From the NCBI GenBank assembly GCA_019695185.1, contig JAIBAN010000007.1:62001-126000 (forward strand): a DNA stretch of 64,000 nt, read 5' to 3'. The translations under genes and the position numbers were made by a program. This stretch comes from Blastocatellia bacterium (GTDB lineage: Bacteria; Acidobacteriota; Blastocatellia; Chloracidobacteriales; Chloracidobacteriaceae). This document shows positions 52,755-62,574 of this stretch, piece after piece. The notes below the pieces were generated by a model that searched no databases, had not been told where the DNA came from, and saw only the letters and a program-made list of their open reading frames with translations. The number at the start of each line of letters is the position of its first letter. Positions within the stretch are counted from its first letter, which is position 1.

Positions 52755-53362
52755 GTTTCTCCTTTTGGTGTTCTTTTGGGAGCACTCTCAAGAACAATTC
52801 CAAAAAAGAAACAGGCAAATAACGTTCCACGAAAAGAAAAAACTGAATACACATTTTTTTGAAAAAAATATTAAAAAAATAAATACTTAAATCAGATAAG
52901 GCACATCGGACAAATGCTTGAAAAAACCAATAAACTACAAAAAAATCAACATTTTACAAAGAAAATTTTAAGATTTTCCGATTATTTTTATGAAACTTCA
53001 ATTCCATTTTTTTGAAACTTGCACCAATAAAAAAAATATCAATTCTCAACAAAAAAAGGAACTTTGGGTTGAATGGGATAAGAGAAGTGATTGATCGGCT
53101 GTTTCCGAGGACAAACCGGGGGAAAAATGCAAATTCAAGGAATTGAAGGGGTTTCTATCGATTTTCAGCTAAATTCAGCAATTCTCCGTTTGGCGCTCTG
53201 AAGCACAAAAAGTCAGAGTGACACCTTCAGGCGTGAGATTTTTTTCTTTATTTTCAAAGATATAAAAAACATCACGCCTGAAGGCGTCACTCTGACTCCA
53301 GCTCAACCGAGAATTGTCGGCGCATCTTCGCGTTTCCCGTTAATCCCTTCAACATCAATAGT
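52755..53362. other. Gene-free AT-rich region upstream of the TonB receptor
   Basis: About 600 bp with no plausible ORF. 52790-53060 is strongly AT-rich with A and T runs, unlike the rest of the window, and probably carries the promoter and upstream elements of the receptor gene; I could not pick a single promoter with confidence. The right part has the inverted repeat at 53211-53297. Confidence 0.6.
53211..53297. repeat. 26-bp inverted repeat (CTTCAGGCGTGA family)
   Basis: Arms 53211-53236 and 53272-53297 are complementary with a single mismatch, separated by 35 AT-rich nt. Not tandem in structure, unlike the other arrays. It could act as a bidirectional terminator or be a non-autonomous mobile element; no target duplication was evident. 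Confidence 0.8.
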
Positions 53363-53827
53363 TTATTGAATCATTTCCCGAACTACCACAATCAGTTCAG
53401 CCAGGGTTTCGACCTGTCGGAGGCCATACCGCCGGCAGACCACATCCACGTTTCCCTTGCGCCAGTAGCCCGCCGGACAACAAACCACAACTTTGCCGGT
53501 TCGGGCCGCCAAACCCAATTCAAGCAGTGTGATCGGAGCTTTTGTCTCAGGGGCAAAATAAAACAGGATGACATCGGCCCGTTCCTGGGCTTCCAGTTCC
53601 CATTCAACCTGCTCCCGAAACGGACCAAAATCAATGGATTGCGGCCACGAAGCATCCCATGCTGCACGGCGCGGATTGAGAATCACAAGGTCCATGTCCG
53701 CCAGGGCGGCGGTGACGGTTTGCTGCCAGTCCACGGCCACGCCCATTTCGATTGAGCCAGCCAGAAAAATACTTTTTTGAGTTGTATCAAAAACCAATGG
53801 AGCCGGGGGTTTGATGATGGTGGCCAT
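53363..53827 (-). CDS. Nucleoside 2-deoxyribosyltransferase-like protein
   Basis: The 154-residue protein matches the nucleoside-deoxyribosyltransferase-like family: IFLAGSIEMG at 20-29, LVILNPRRAAWDASW, FREQVEWELEAQERADVILFYF and PITLLELGLAARTGKVVVCCP. The family shares the fold of enzymes that swap bases on deoxynucleosides or hydrolyse nucleotides. It is divergent from adenosine deaminase, 130 bp away, consistent with nucleoside salvage. Confidence 0.85.
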   Translation of the reverse strand: MATIIKPPAPLVFDTTQKSIFLAGSIEMGVAVDWQQTVTAALADMDLVILNPRRAAWDASWPQSIDFGPFREQVEWELEAQERADVILFYFAPETKAPITLLELGLAARTGKVVVCCPAGYWRKGNVDVVCRRYGLRQVETLAELIVVVREMIQ

Positions 53828-53957
53828 GACACTACCTTGAACCGGAAAGGAAACCTGTCAAATCACTTGAAATCCAAATGACATTTCATCTTTATTGCAA
53901 CTGTCTGATTCCAGAATCAGGAATTTGAACTTCAAACTTCGAACTTCACTCAACACC

Positions 53958-54980
53958 ATGCCCGAACTTGAAGCATTTTTGCAACAACTCCCCAAAGCCG
54001 AACTGCACGTCCACATCGAAGGCTCGATTCCTCCGGCGACGGTACTCAAACTGGCTGAACATAACCACTTGCGCCCGCCTTTTGAAACCCTGGAGGACGC
54101 TCCGGAATATTTCCGCTACACGGATTTCCCGCACTTCCTGGACATCTTCATGCAGGTCTGCGGCTACCTTCGGACACCCGACGACTATTACACACTGGTC
54201 AAGGACTTTCTGGCTGATGCCAAAGCGCAAAACATTCGTTACCGGGAAGCCTATTTCAGCCCGACCATGCATCTTTCCAAACCGGGGCTTTCCCAGGAAG
54301 CCCTGCTTGAGGCGCTGGAAGCCGGTATCCGCGACGGTGAACGGGAAACCGGTGTCAAAATCCGTTTCCTGACCGACATCAGCCGCCAGTTTGTCCCTGA
54401 AGCTGAAGCCGTGGTTGATTTTGCCATTGCCGGTCACGAACGGGGGTTCATTGTCGGGGTCGGCATCGGAGGCGCAGAAGCCGATTTTCCGCCCCGGCTT
54501 TTCAAAACCCACATGGAGCGCGCCCGCGCGGCAGGACTCCGTTCAGTCTGTCACGCCGGGGAAGCTGCCGGACCGGCCAGCGTCTGGGAAGCGCTGCAGG
54601 TAACCAAAGCCGAGCGCATCGGACACGGCGTCCGCAGCATTGAAGACCCGCAACTGGTTGAATTTCTGGTTGAAAACCGGATTCCGCTCGAAATCTGCCC
54701 GACGAGCAACCTCTGCACCGGGGTTTTCCCAAGCTACAACGCACATCCGCTCCGCACACTCTTTGAAGCGGGAGTGGAAATCACGCTTGGTTCCGATGAC
54801 CCGCCGCTTTTTGGCAGTTCCCTGCTGGATGAATATCGCCACGCGGCTGAGGATTTTGGATTCAGCCGGGAGGAGCTTTTTCAGTTGGCGCTCAACGGCA
54901 TCCGGTATTCGTTCCTGCCTGAAACCGAGAAAAACCGGTTCCTCGAAGAATTCAAAAATGAATTGAGAATTGAGAATTGA
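53958..54980 (+). CDS. add: Adenosine deaminase
   Basis: The 340-residue zinc amidohydrolase shows ELHVHIEGS (His17, His19), CHAGE, RIGHGV, EICPTSNLCTG and LGSDDPPLFGSSLLDEY, the metal and catalytic motifs of adenosine/adenine deaminases. It converts adenosine to inosine. The set of motifs fits adenosine deaminase better than adenine deaminase, though close paralogues are hard to separate. The last residues (NELRIEN) and the stop are encoded by the ATTGAGA heptamer array, so the true family end is at about residue 333. The ATG at 53958 gives the usual start. Confidence 0.92.
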   Translation: MPELEAFLQQLPKAELHVHIEGSIPPATVLKLAEHNHLRPPFETLEDAPEYFRYTDFPHFLDIFMQVCGYLRTPDDYYTLVKDFLADAKAQNIRYREAYFSPTMHLSKPGLSQEALLEALEAGIRDGERETGVKIRFLTDISRQFVPEAEAVVDFAIAGHERGFIVGVGIGGAEADFPPRLFKTHMERARAAGLRSVCHAGEAAGPASVWEALQVTKAERIGHGVRSIEDPQLVEFLVENRIPLEICPTSNLCTGVFPSYNAHPLRTLFEAGVEITLGSDDPPLFGSSLLDEYRHAAEDFGFSREELFQLALNGIRYSFLPETEKNRFLEEFKNELRIEN

Positions 54981-55079
54981 GAATTGAGAATTGTTCAATT
55001 CTTACAGGCAGGTTGATGAACGGGATGACCAAAAGAGGTCAAACCCAATTCTCAATTCTCAATTCTCAATTCTCAATTC
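54961..55079. repeat. Inverted heptamer array (ATTGAGA / TCTCAAT) overlapping the end of add
   Basis: Left arm 54961-54992 (four units) contains the add stop codon at 54978-54980. Right arm 55047-55079 has four units of the complement. Same family as the array at 8981-9097. Confidence 0.92.
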
Positions 55080-55216
55080 AAAAAGATGGAAAAGAGACTT
55101 GACTTTCCCGTACAATGGCAACTGTTTTCACACATAATTGTCCATCGGCTGTTTTGGTGCTCACCAGTGGGACGGTCCGGTGGAAGTCGCTTCTCTTACA
55201 AAGGAACTAATTTTTT

Positions 55217-57106
55217 ATGGGAAATATGACTGGAACAGAAACGAAAACATCGGTTTTCATTCCGGACTATGTCACGAATCAAAAGCTTCGGGCGTGGGTT
55301 GAGGAAGTTGCGGCGATGTGCCAACCGGACCAGGTGTACTGGTGCGATGGCTCGGAAGAGGAATATGACCGTTTGTGCGAGCAAATGGTTCAGGGCGGGA
55401 CATTCAAACGGCTGAATCCGGAAAAACGCCCCAACAGCTACCTGGCGCTTTCAGACCCCAGCGACGTGGCCCGCGTCGAAGACCGGACCTACATTTGCAG
55501 CAATCGCAGACAGGATGCCGGACCCACCAACAACTGGGCCGACCCGAAGGAAATGAAAGCCACGCTGACGAAACTCTTCACGGGTTCGATGCGGGGCCGC
55601 ACCATGTACGTGATTCCCTTCAGCATGGGACCGATTGGGTCCAAAATGTCCCACATCGGGGTGGAAATCTCTGACTCGCCTTATGTTGTGGTCAACATGA
55701 AAATCATGACCCGGATGGGCCGCAAAGCCTTGGATATGCTGGGCGATGGCGAATTTGTGCCCTGCCTGCATTCGGTTGGCATGCCCCTGGAACCGGGACA
55801 GGCCGATATTTCCTGGCCCTGCAATCGGGACCTCAAATACATCGTCCATTTTCCCGAAGAACGTGCCATCTGGTCCTATGGAAGCGGCTACGGCGGCAAC
55901 GCCCTGCTCGGTAAAAAATGCTTTGCGTTGCGGATTGCCTCAGTGATGGGCCGCGACCAGGGCTGGCTGGCCGAACATATGCTGATTTTGGGCGTCGAAT
56001 CACCGGAAGGTGAAAAAACCTACGTCACGGCTGCGTTTCCGAGCGCCTGCGGCAAAACCAACTTTGCCATGCTCGTCCCGCCCTCCGGGTTCGAAGGCTG
56101 GAAAGTCACCACCGTCGGCGACGACATCGCCTGGATTAACAAAGGCGAAGATGGCCGGCTCTATGCCATCAATCCCGAAGCCGGTTACTTTGGCGTGGCT
56201 CCGGGCACATCCGGCAAAACCAATCCGAATGCGATTGCCACCGTCAGCAAAAACACCATCTTCACCAACGTTGCCCTTACCGATGATGGCGATGTCTGGT
56301 GGGAAGGTCTGACCGATGAAGCCCCGGCCCACCTGATTGACTGGCAAGGCAAGGACTGGACGCCAGATTGCGGTCGCAAAGCTGCGCATCCGAACGCCCG
56401 CTTTACCGCCCCGGCTTCGCAATGTCCTTCGATTGATGAAAACTGGGAAAATCCGGAGGGCGTGCCCGTCAGTGCGTTTATCTTCGGCGGACGCCGCGCC
56501 ACGGCAATTCCGCTCGTCTATCAGGCCGTCAACTGGAATTTCGGCGTTTATCTCGCCGCCACCATTGGTTCGGAAATGACTGCCGCCGCATTTGGCAACA
56601 TCGGCGAAGTCCGCCGCGACCCCATGGCCATGATTCCCTTCTGCGGCTATCACATGGGCGACTACTTCAACCATTGGCTGCAATTTGGCCGTGAAATTCC
56701 GAATCCGCCGCGTATTTTCTGCGTCAACTGGTTCCGTAAGGACGCCAACGGCAACTTCCTCTGGCCGGGCTTTGGCGAAAATATGCGCATCCTGAAGTGG
56801 GTGGTGGACCGTGTTCATGGCCGCGCCTACGGGTTGGAAAGCCCGCTGGGCTGGATGCCGCGTTTCCGCGACCTGCAATGGGACGGCCTGGACAACATGA
56901 GCCGCAAGGAATTCTATGAACTCATGTCGGTTGACCGGGAAATCTGGAAGAAGGAAATCCTTTCCCATGAAGAGTTGTTTGAAAAACTCTATGACCGGCT
57001 GCCCAAGGAATTCATGCTCATGCGCGAGCTGATTCTGTCGAGCTTGTGGCGTTCACCCGAAAAGTGGGCGCTCATGCACGAACGCTACGCTGAAGCAGCG
57101 CACTAA
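55217..57106 (+). CDS. pckG: Phosphoenolpyruvate carboxykinase (GTP)
   Basis: The 629-residue protein matches GTP-type PEPCK over its length: [39 protein letters not shown] (split [22 protein letters not shown]), the P-loop [13 protein letters not shown] with the reactive Cys278, GDDIAWI, and [14 protein letters not shown]. It converts oxaloacetate and GTP to PEP, the entry to gluconeogenesis, which suits growth on the organic acids this window seems to degrade. AAGGAAC lies about 12 nt before the ATG; a second ATG is three codons on. A strong terminator follows. Confidence 0.97.
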   Translation: MGNMTGTETKTSVFIPDYVTNQKLRAWVEEVAAMCQPDQVYWCDGSEEEYDRLCEQMVQGGTFKRLNPEKRPNSYLALSDPSDVARVEDRTYICSNRRQDAGPTNNWADPKEMKATLTKLFTGSMRGRTMYVIPFSMGPIGSKMSHIGVEISDSPYVVVNMKIMTRMGRKALDMLGDGEFVPCLHSVGMPLEPGQADISWPCNRDLKYIVHFPEERAIWSYGSGYGGNALLGKKCFALRIASVMGRDQGWLAEHMLILGVESPEGEKTYVTAAFPSACGKTNFAMLVPPSGFEGWKVTTVGDDIAWINKGEDGRLYAINPEAGYFGVAPGTSGKTNPNAIATVSKNTIFTNVALTDDGDVWWEGLTDEAPAHLIDWQGKDWTPDCGRKAAHPNARFTAPASQCPSIDENWENPEGVPVSAFIFGGRRATAIPLVYQAVNWNFGVYLAATIGSEMTAAAFGNIGEVRRDPMAMIPFCGYHMGDYFNHWLQFGREIPNPPRIFCVNWFRKDANGNFLWPGFGENMRILKWVVDRVHGRAYGLESPLGWMPRFRDLQWDGLDNMSRKEFYELMSVDREIWKKEILSHEELFEKLYDRLPKEFMLMRELILSSLWRSPEKWALMHERYAEAAH

Positions 57107-57147
57107 ACAGTAACAGACTGGAACCTGATTGGGTCCCAAAGTTGCAG

Positions 57148-57183
57148 AGGGTGAACGAAACTCCGGTTTCGCTCACCCTTTTT
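57148..57183 (+). terminator. Intrinsic terminator after pckG
   Basis: GGGTGAACGAAAC pairs with GTTTCGCTCACCC (one mismatch) around TCCG, followed by five T. It is one of only two classical terminators I could find. Confidence 0.9.
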
Positions 57184-57206
57184 CCTTGAACCGCCCCCAA
57201 TTTTCA

Positions 57207-57983
57207 TTACACCAGATGGGTCACAATCAAAATCCCAGGCAAAGCAAGAATCGCATCCACCAAAAGTGGGCCGATGGCTTCGAGCTTGAGGAATTTTGGG
57301 AACTGGGCAATTCCTGCCAACAGCAGACTGCTCCAAAAAACGCCCAATCTACCTTGGGAAAAAGCCAGCAACCCAGCCACCAGAGCCAATCCGGTGGCAA
57401 TCTGGGCTGTCTTGACCTGTCCAAGTACAACCGGGAGGCTTTGTACTCCGGTTTGTTGGTCACGGACCTCGTCTTTCAAGTCACAGAGCAGACATCCGGC
57501 AATGGTTAAAAACAAAAGTGGCCAGACTGCATGGATGGTCCACCACCAGTTCCACTGGATGGATTCACTTCCTCTGACTGGCAGTGTCGCGCCCGCCCAG
57601 ACCCAAACCAGCGCGACTACCAAAGTTTTGAGCAATGGGAACCGCTTCAGTCGGCGATAGCTGAGGCTCACCAGAGAAAGGACGCAAACAATTGGAAAAA
57701 TTGCCCTTGGCAGCCACCAGACCGCCACCAGACCGGTTCCCACTGCCATCATACAACCAGTCCACAACGTCCAGCGAAGCCACATTGGATAGGGAATTGC
57801 AGGTGGGTCAAGCAGGCGGTCCAAACTGTAAGCCGCCCAGATTCCAACCAGAAAAAGATAGAACCCGACAGGGGAAAACGGCCATCCAGTGGCACGCTGT
57901 ATCACCATAGCAACCGACCAGCCTAAACCAATAGGAAACCAATAATGGACCAGGAGACAGATTGCCCGAAGTGTCTGTTTCAT
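57207..57983 (-). CDS. UbiA-like integral membrane protein
   Basis: A 258-residue protein with about seven to eight hydrophobic segments and the two Asp-rich motifs of UbiA prenyltransferases in modified form: AYSLDRLLDPP (about 50-60) and CDLKDEVRDQQTGVQSLPVVLG (about 163-184). UbiA enzymes attach prenyl chains to aromatic or other acceptors. The first motif is DRLLD without the usual N, so substrate and activity are uncertain. Faces the pckG terminator. Confidence 0.8.
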   Translation of the reverse strand: MKQTLRAICLLVHYWFPIGLGWSVAMVIQRATGWPFSPVGFYLFLVGIWAAYSLDRLLDPPAIPYPMWLRWTLWTGCMMAVGTGLVAVWWLPRAIFPIVCVLSLVSLSYRRLKRFPLLKTLVVALVWVWAGATLPVRGSESIQWNWWWTIHAVWPLLFLTIAGCLLCDLKDEVRDQQTGVQSLPVVLGQVKTAQIATGLALVAGLLAFSQGRLGVFWSSLLLAGIAQFPKFLKLEAIGPLLVDAILALPGILIVTHLV

Positions 57984-58096
57984 ACGACTTCCCTCACCTT
58001 ACAAGGCTGAGACTCGTCCCCAACCGTCACGTTCACATCCATGGCACTTGGCGGGACCCTTTCTGCCAAGTGCACAGACCGGAAAAAGGTTGGTCT

Positions 58097-61000
58097 TCAC
58101 TTGTGGCCCGGTCGCTTACCCTGGCTCACCCCCTTGGGCTTTGGCACCTGCTCCGCCAGCGTGGCCTCGCTGGGAAATGACTGAATGTATATATCCTGCT
58201 GTGGGTAAGCCAGGTCAATCCCGTTTTCGTGAAAGAGCTGGGTAATCCGGTTATTGATGGCGTGCTGGGTGGGGAACAGCAGGTCGATGTCATTGATATA
58301 GACATATAACTGAAACACCAGGCTGTGTTCGCCAAAATTGTAAAAAACCACAAACGGCTGCGGGTCTGGCAAAACTCCCGGTTGTTCGGTGGCAGCCTGC
58401 AACATCAGGGTTTCAACCAAAGCCGTATCCGTATCAAAATCCACTCCGACCCGCAAAATCAGCCGGTTGACCGTGTCGGTCAGGGTCCAGTTGACCAGTT
58501 GTCCGGTGATAAAAGACTTATTGGGAACAATCAGTTCCTTGCGGTCAAAATCACGGATAATGGTCGCCCGCGCCCCAATCCGCATCACCCGCCCGGTGGT
58601 GGTGCCAATCGTTACGATGTCACCAATGCGCATCGGGCGTTCAAAAAAGATGATGATTCCGGAAACAAAATTGGCAAAGATTTCCTGGAGCCCAAACCCC
58701 AACCCGACCGTCACCGCCGCCGCCAACCATTGCACTTTTGACCAGGTCAGCCCAAGGTAGCCAAGGGATGCCACCAGCCCCGCCACAATCAGCAGATAAC
58801 GGGTGATGGCAATGGCTGCGTAACGGGCACCTGAATCAAGGGGCAGCCGCCGGAGCAACACGAAACGAAAGAGCGCCGGCAGATTTTGCACGGTCAACAC
58901 GGTTAGAATACCAATTACCAGTGCCAGCAACAGGTCGGCCAACGTGGTGGGAACCGTTTTTTCAATGATTTGTTTGGCCTGAATACCATCCGGCCCGGTC
59001 ACAGTGGCGCTGACTTCAACCACCCGCTGCCAAAGCTCAACCCGGTCCAGCGAGCGCAGGGCCGGAAAAATATCATCCCAGATACTCCATAAACTGCCTG
59101 CCAGCACCAACAGCAACACAAACTGAACCAGCCGGTAGACCTGATTGACCGCTTCCCATTGCGGGTCGGTTTCAACCGCAGGGGGAACGGTTGCATCACC
59201 CGTTGCCGAAAGTGGTTCAGCGGGAACGGCTTTCGGAATCGGAGAATGAGTTTCCATCCAGTGCCGGGAAAGCACCCGCAGCACTCCCCAGACAAACAAC
59301 AAACCCAAAGTCAGAGCACATTTCTGACTGACCTGCCAAGCCGCATAGGTAAACCCCATGCCGGCGGCAACAGCAATTCCCACCAGAAAGAGAATCACTG
59401 ACCAACATCGCAGCCACCCACTCCAGACACTCCAGGTGTTCGTCTCAACACAGGTCCCCCATAAACCCAGAATTGGGTGAAAAACCCGGTAGGCAGTCAC
59501 CGCCAGCACGACCATGCCAAACATGAACGGCAACCGGCCCGCCACCTCGCCCAACCCGCCGGAATTGCGCATTCCCAGTGCCGAGGCCAGAAAAAAAGCT
59601 GGCAAAAACAGCAGGTGGAGTTTGAAAACCTCGCGCCGGATGAGCGTACAGCGCATGGCCGACCAGTCGAAATGCAATTCAGCCAGTCCTTTGGGTTGAC
59701 ACAGCAACCGGGTGAATTCGGTGACAAACAGCACCAGGACCAGGGAACCCAACCCGGTCGCCACCGCCGTTACCGCTTCAGAGGCAGCCCCGGCCACGCT
59801 CAACCGCCATCCCAAAAGCCAGACGGTGACCGGCCAGATAACCGCCCCCAAGACCGTGAAGAAAAAGGCGGTCAGGGTTTCAGCAAAGGTAATGATGCCG
59901 TCAGCCGCAAACCGCTGGCTGTTTTTCCGGCTGATTTTTCGGATGGAATCGCGTCCAATCAGCAAAAGAATGAAAGCCACTCCATAAAAAGCATTGATGA
60001 AGGGTTCCCGCCGGATTCCCTGCCATAAAGCCCCCAAGGCTGCCTGCCATGCCCTCCATTTGACAATTGACCCAATGATTTTCACCGAATCCAGGAAGTC
60101 TTCCTGTTTCAGAGGAGACACACTTCGGACCCAGAGCACATTTTCATCAATAAACTCGGTGTATCGTTTGATGTCATTGATTAACCCCTGTTCTTCGGAA
60201 TCCAGATTGACCAGTGACTCGAAAAACACGGTCGTGTCCGTGACGGATTCTTTTCGCAACCGGTCTTGCAAGAGCAGCAGTTGGCGGATTTCGGCTACCA
60301 CAGCTTCGGTTTTGCTCTTTTCCGGCACCGGGTCAAGCCGGTTCAAAACCTGCTGGGCCTGAGCTTCGAGCGAACCAGGAGCGTCCGCCTCTTCTTCCAT
60401 GGTCAGAAGTTGGTTTTGGGCCGTGGCAATCAGTTCCTGCCGGGCTTCGATTGCCTCCTCGTGTTGTTTCAGGCTGGGCAGTTCAGCTCGTTTTTGCAAC
60501 AGAAAGAGTCCGATTGAATTGGTCAATCCGACATTGGCAACCCTGGTTGTGACCCGTTCATAACTTTCATTGATTTTGGTACGGCTCTGTTTAATCTGCT
60601 CAACGGCAGTCTCAAGTTCTTCGATTTTGGCGGGCAAATTGTCGCCGCTGACCCGTTGCATGGCGGCTTCCAGCACTTGGTTGCCCAAGCGCTGCAACCC
60701 TGGATGAACAGCCACTGCCTCCGTCAGCAGCAACCGCGCCTGGTCAACCGTTTCCTGGGCGGCGATGCGTCGGTTGGCGGCCAGAATTTCACGCCACGCG
60801 CGCACCAGTTGTTCAAGTTGAGTTACCTTTCGGGTTTCGAGGTCGCGCTGGACCTGCGCCAGCTTTTCCCGGCTCTCCGAACTGGCCAACTCCTTTTCCA
60901 AAGCTTCCACTTCTTTTCGAACCGCTTTCAGACTGGCAAACACCAGCATCCGTTTGGCGGAAGCAGTTTCATCCTTGTTTGCTTCGGTGGTTGGGGAAGC

Positions 61001-61516
61001 TTCGGTCTTAATCCGCTCCAGTCTTTTTTTGGCGTCAGACAACAGAGTCGGCAACAAAGCGTGGCGTTCAACCAGCCCCGTGTAGCTGCGGCTTAACTCA
61101 TTGACCTGATTTTGGGCGGCGGTGACATCGGTTTGGGCCTGCGTCAGAGACTGGGTGATTTGGGCCAGCGTGGCTCTGGCTCCGGGCTGGGGCTTGATTT
61201 CTTCGGGGGCTTTGGCCAGTTCAGCCGAAATTTTGTCCAATTCCTTCGGAACGGTTTTCAGTTTCTCGTCATAAACAGCAGACTGTTCCGACCACCGGTC
61301 AGCCAATTGCAACTGGTCACGGATTTGGCGGTAGATTTCAAGCAACCGGGTTGTGGTTTCGTCTGGTCGGGGTTGGTTTTCCAACCGTCGGATTTGGCTT
61401 TCAACGGTTGCGGTGGTTGGTTCGGGCAGGTTCTGCGGCGGGCGGGGCCAAACATCGGTTGTCAAGCCAATCAACAACAAAACCGCATGAAGTACAGCCT
61501 TGAGGCTGTACTTCAT
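58097..61516 (-). CDS. Large MscS/MscK-type mechanosensitive channel
   Basis: The 1139-residue protein has an N-terminal hydrophobic segment, a long periplasmic coiled-coil region (about 45-480, Glu/Lys/Gln-rich: ATRRLENQPR-type helices, KELDKISAELAKAPEEIK), about ten membrane helices (500-960) and a C-terminal MscS core: QWLAAAVTVGLGFGLQEIFANFVSGIIIFFERPMRIGDIVTIG, shown here as GLGFGLQEIFANF and ERPMRIGDIV, then PNKSFITGQLVNWT. It releases solutes under osmotic shock. The ATG at 61516 gives the signal-like start; it lies inside a perfect hairpin (61485-61518). Only 19 bp separate it from the upstream dehydratase gene. Confidence 0.92.
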   Translation of the reverse strand: MKYSLKAVLHAVLLLIGLTTDVWPRPPQNLPEPTTATVESQIRRLENQPRPDETTTRLLEIYRQIRDQLQLADRWSEQSAVYDEKLKTVPKELDKISAELAKAPEEIKPQPGARATLAQITQSLTQAQTDVTAAQNQVNELSRSYTGLVERHALLPTLLSDAKKRLERIKTEASPTTEANKDETASAKRMLVFASLKAVRKEVEALEKELASSESREKLAQVQRDLETRKVTQLEQLVRAWREILAANRRIAAQETVDQARLLLTEAVAVHPGLQRLGNQVLEAAMQRVSGDNLPAKIEELETAVEQIKQSRTKINESYERVTTRVANVGLTNSIGLFLLQKRAELPSLKQHEEAIEARQELIATAQNQLLTMEEEADAPGSLEAQAQQVLNRLDPVPEKSKTEAVVAEIRQLLLLQDRLRKESVTDTTVFFESLVNLDSEEQGLINDIKRYTEFIDENVLWVRSVSPLKQEDFLDSVKIIGSIVKWRAWQAALGALWQGIRREPFINAFYGVAFILLLIGRDSIRKISRKNSQRFAADGIITFAETLTAFFFTVLGAVIWPVTVWLLGWRLSVAGAASEAVTAVATGLGSLVLVLFVTEFTRLLCQPKGLAELHFDWSAMRCTLIRREVFKLHLLFLPAFFLASALGMRNSGGLGEVAGRLPFMFGMVVLAVTAYRVFHPILGLWGTCVETNTWSVWSGWLRCWSVILFLVGIAVAAGMGFTYAAWQVSQKCALTLGLLFVWGVLRVLSRHWMETHSPIPKAVPAEPLSATGDATVPPAVETDPQWEAVNQVYRLVQFVLLLVLAGSLWSIWDDIFPALRSLDRVELWQRVVEVSATVTGPDGIQAKQIIEKTVPTTLADLLLALVIGILTVLTVQNLPALFRFVLLRRLPLDSGARYAAIAITRYLLIVAGLVASLGYLGLTWSKVQWLAAAVTVGLGFGLQEIFANFVSGIIIFFERPMRIGDIVTIGTTTGRVMRIGARATIIRDFDRKELIVPNKSFITGQLVNWTLTDTVNRLILRVGVDFDTDTALVETLMLQAATEQPGVLPDPQPFVVFYNFGEHSLVFQLYVYINDIDLLFPTQHAINNRITQLFHENGIDLAYPQQDIYIQSFPSEATLAEQVPKPKGVSQGKRPGHK

Positions 61517-61518
61517 GC
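61485..61518 (-). promoter_or_regulatory. Perfect 15-bp hairpin covering the start codon of the MscS-type gene
   Basis: GCATGAAGTACAGCC, loop TCAA, GGCTGTACTTCATGC on the coding strand. The ATG is in the 5' arm and codons 2-11 form the rest, so folding would bury the start codon. See findings. Confidence 0.75.
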
Positions 61519-61535
61519 TTTTCCACCAACCACAT

Positions 61536-62558
61536 TCAGTAATATTCAACCTCACCCGTGCGGGTTTTGATGGGAACATGCTTCATCCAGGTCAGTTTAC
61601 GCCACCAGGATTCATTTTCCTGGTACCAGGCAATGGTTCGGCGCAGACCGGCTTCGAAATCGGTGGCAGCTTCCCAGCCCGCCAGCCGTTTGATTTTATC
61701 AGTGGACGAAATATGGTGCTGGACCTGTCCCGGACGATCCCCAATGTAGCTGATGAGCGATTGCGGCTTGTCCATCACGCTCAAAATCCGTTCCGCAATC
61801 GTCAGAACATCAAGTGAAATGCCGGTTCCCAGATTGATGACCTGCCCGCGCACCTGCTCCAGTGGAGCCGTCAGCAACCGGTCGAGAGCCTGACAGGTAT
61901 CTTCAACATACACCCAGTCACGGCGGCTGGAGCCATCCCCGTGAACCGTCAACGGTTCGTTCAGCAAAGCGCTTGTGATGAAACGCGGAATCACTTTTTC
62001 CAGATGCTGGTTTGGCCCGTACTGGTTAAACGGTCGCACAATCACCGCCGGCAAATCATAGGTCGCCCAATAGGAATAGACCAACCGGTCAGCACCGGCT
62101 TTGGCACTGGCATAGGGCGTCAGCGGGTTGAGCGGATGGTCTTCCGTCATCGGATTGGTTTCCGCCGTTCCATACACTTCCGAAGTTGAAATATGAATAA
62201 ACCGCTCGACATTGCTGTCCAAAATGGCGCTGCACACGGTTTGGGTGCCGAGCACATCGGTTTCGAAGAAAATCCGGTCGTCGAAAATTGAACGGGCAAC
62301 GTGTGACTCGGCAGCAAAATGGACAACCACATTGGCTTGCTTGACCAGACGGCTGACCAGCCCGGCATTGTTGACGTTCCCGTACCAAAATTCAAAACGC
62401 GGGCTTTCCTTGATTTCCGCCGGGATGTTGTCCGGATTTCCGGCATAGGTCAGCGCATCCAACACAATGATGCGGGCTTCAGGGTAGGTATGAAACAGGT
62501 AGCGGACAAAATTGCTGCCGATAAATCCGGCTCCACCTGTAATGAGATAGGTTTTCAC
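61536..62558 (-). CDS. NAD-dependent nucleotide-sugar 4,6-dehydratase/epimerase (extended SDR)
   Basis: A 340-residue extended-SDR protein: GGAGFIGSNFVRYL (NAD site), DALTYAGNPDNI, FAAESHVARSI, catalytic TSEVYGTA and PYASAKAGADRLV (YxxxK), FNQYGPNQHLEKVIPRF. The DALTYAGN stretch resembles RmlB, but RmlB has TDEVYG with an Asp-Glu pair; here it is TSEVYG, which matches LegB-like dehydratases or UDP-sugar enzymes better. Product for surface polysaccharide. Start codon is GTG at 62558 with AAAGGAG upstream. Probably co-transcribed with the MscS gene. Confidence 0.85.
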   Translation of the reverse strand: MKTYLITGGAGFIGSNFVRYLFHTYPEARIIVLDALTYAGNPDNIPAEIKESPRFEFWYGNVNNAGLVSRLVKQANVVVHFAAESHVARSIFDDRIFFETDVLGTQTVCSAILDSNVERFIHISTSEVYGTAETNPMTEDHPLNPLTPYASAKAGADRLVYSYWATYDLPAVIVRPFNQYGPNQHLEKVIPRFITSALLNEPLTVHGDGSSRRDWVYVEDTCQALDRLLTAPLEQVRGQVINLGTGISLDVLTIAERILSVMDKPQSLISYIGDRPGQVQHHISSTDKIKRLAGWEAATDFEAGLRRTIAWYQENESWWRKLTWMKHVPIKTRTGEVEYY

Positions 62559-62574
62559 TCGACAAAACTCCTTT

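Noticed and set aside
61112-61570. Plus-strand ORF that includes the palindrome at 61485-61518
   Set aside because: It is antisense to the channel gene; its methionine-containing match arises only because the palindrome reads alike on both strands.
61536-62558. Calling the nucleotide-sugar enzyme RmlB
   Set aside because: The catalytic TDE triplet of RmlB is TSE here, so the specific name is not supported.
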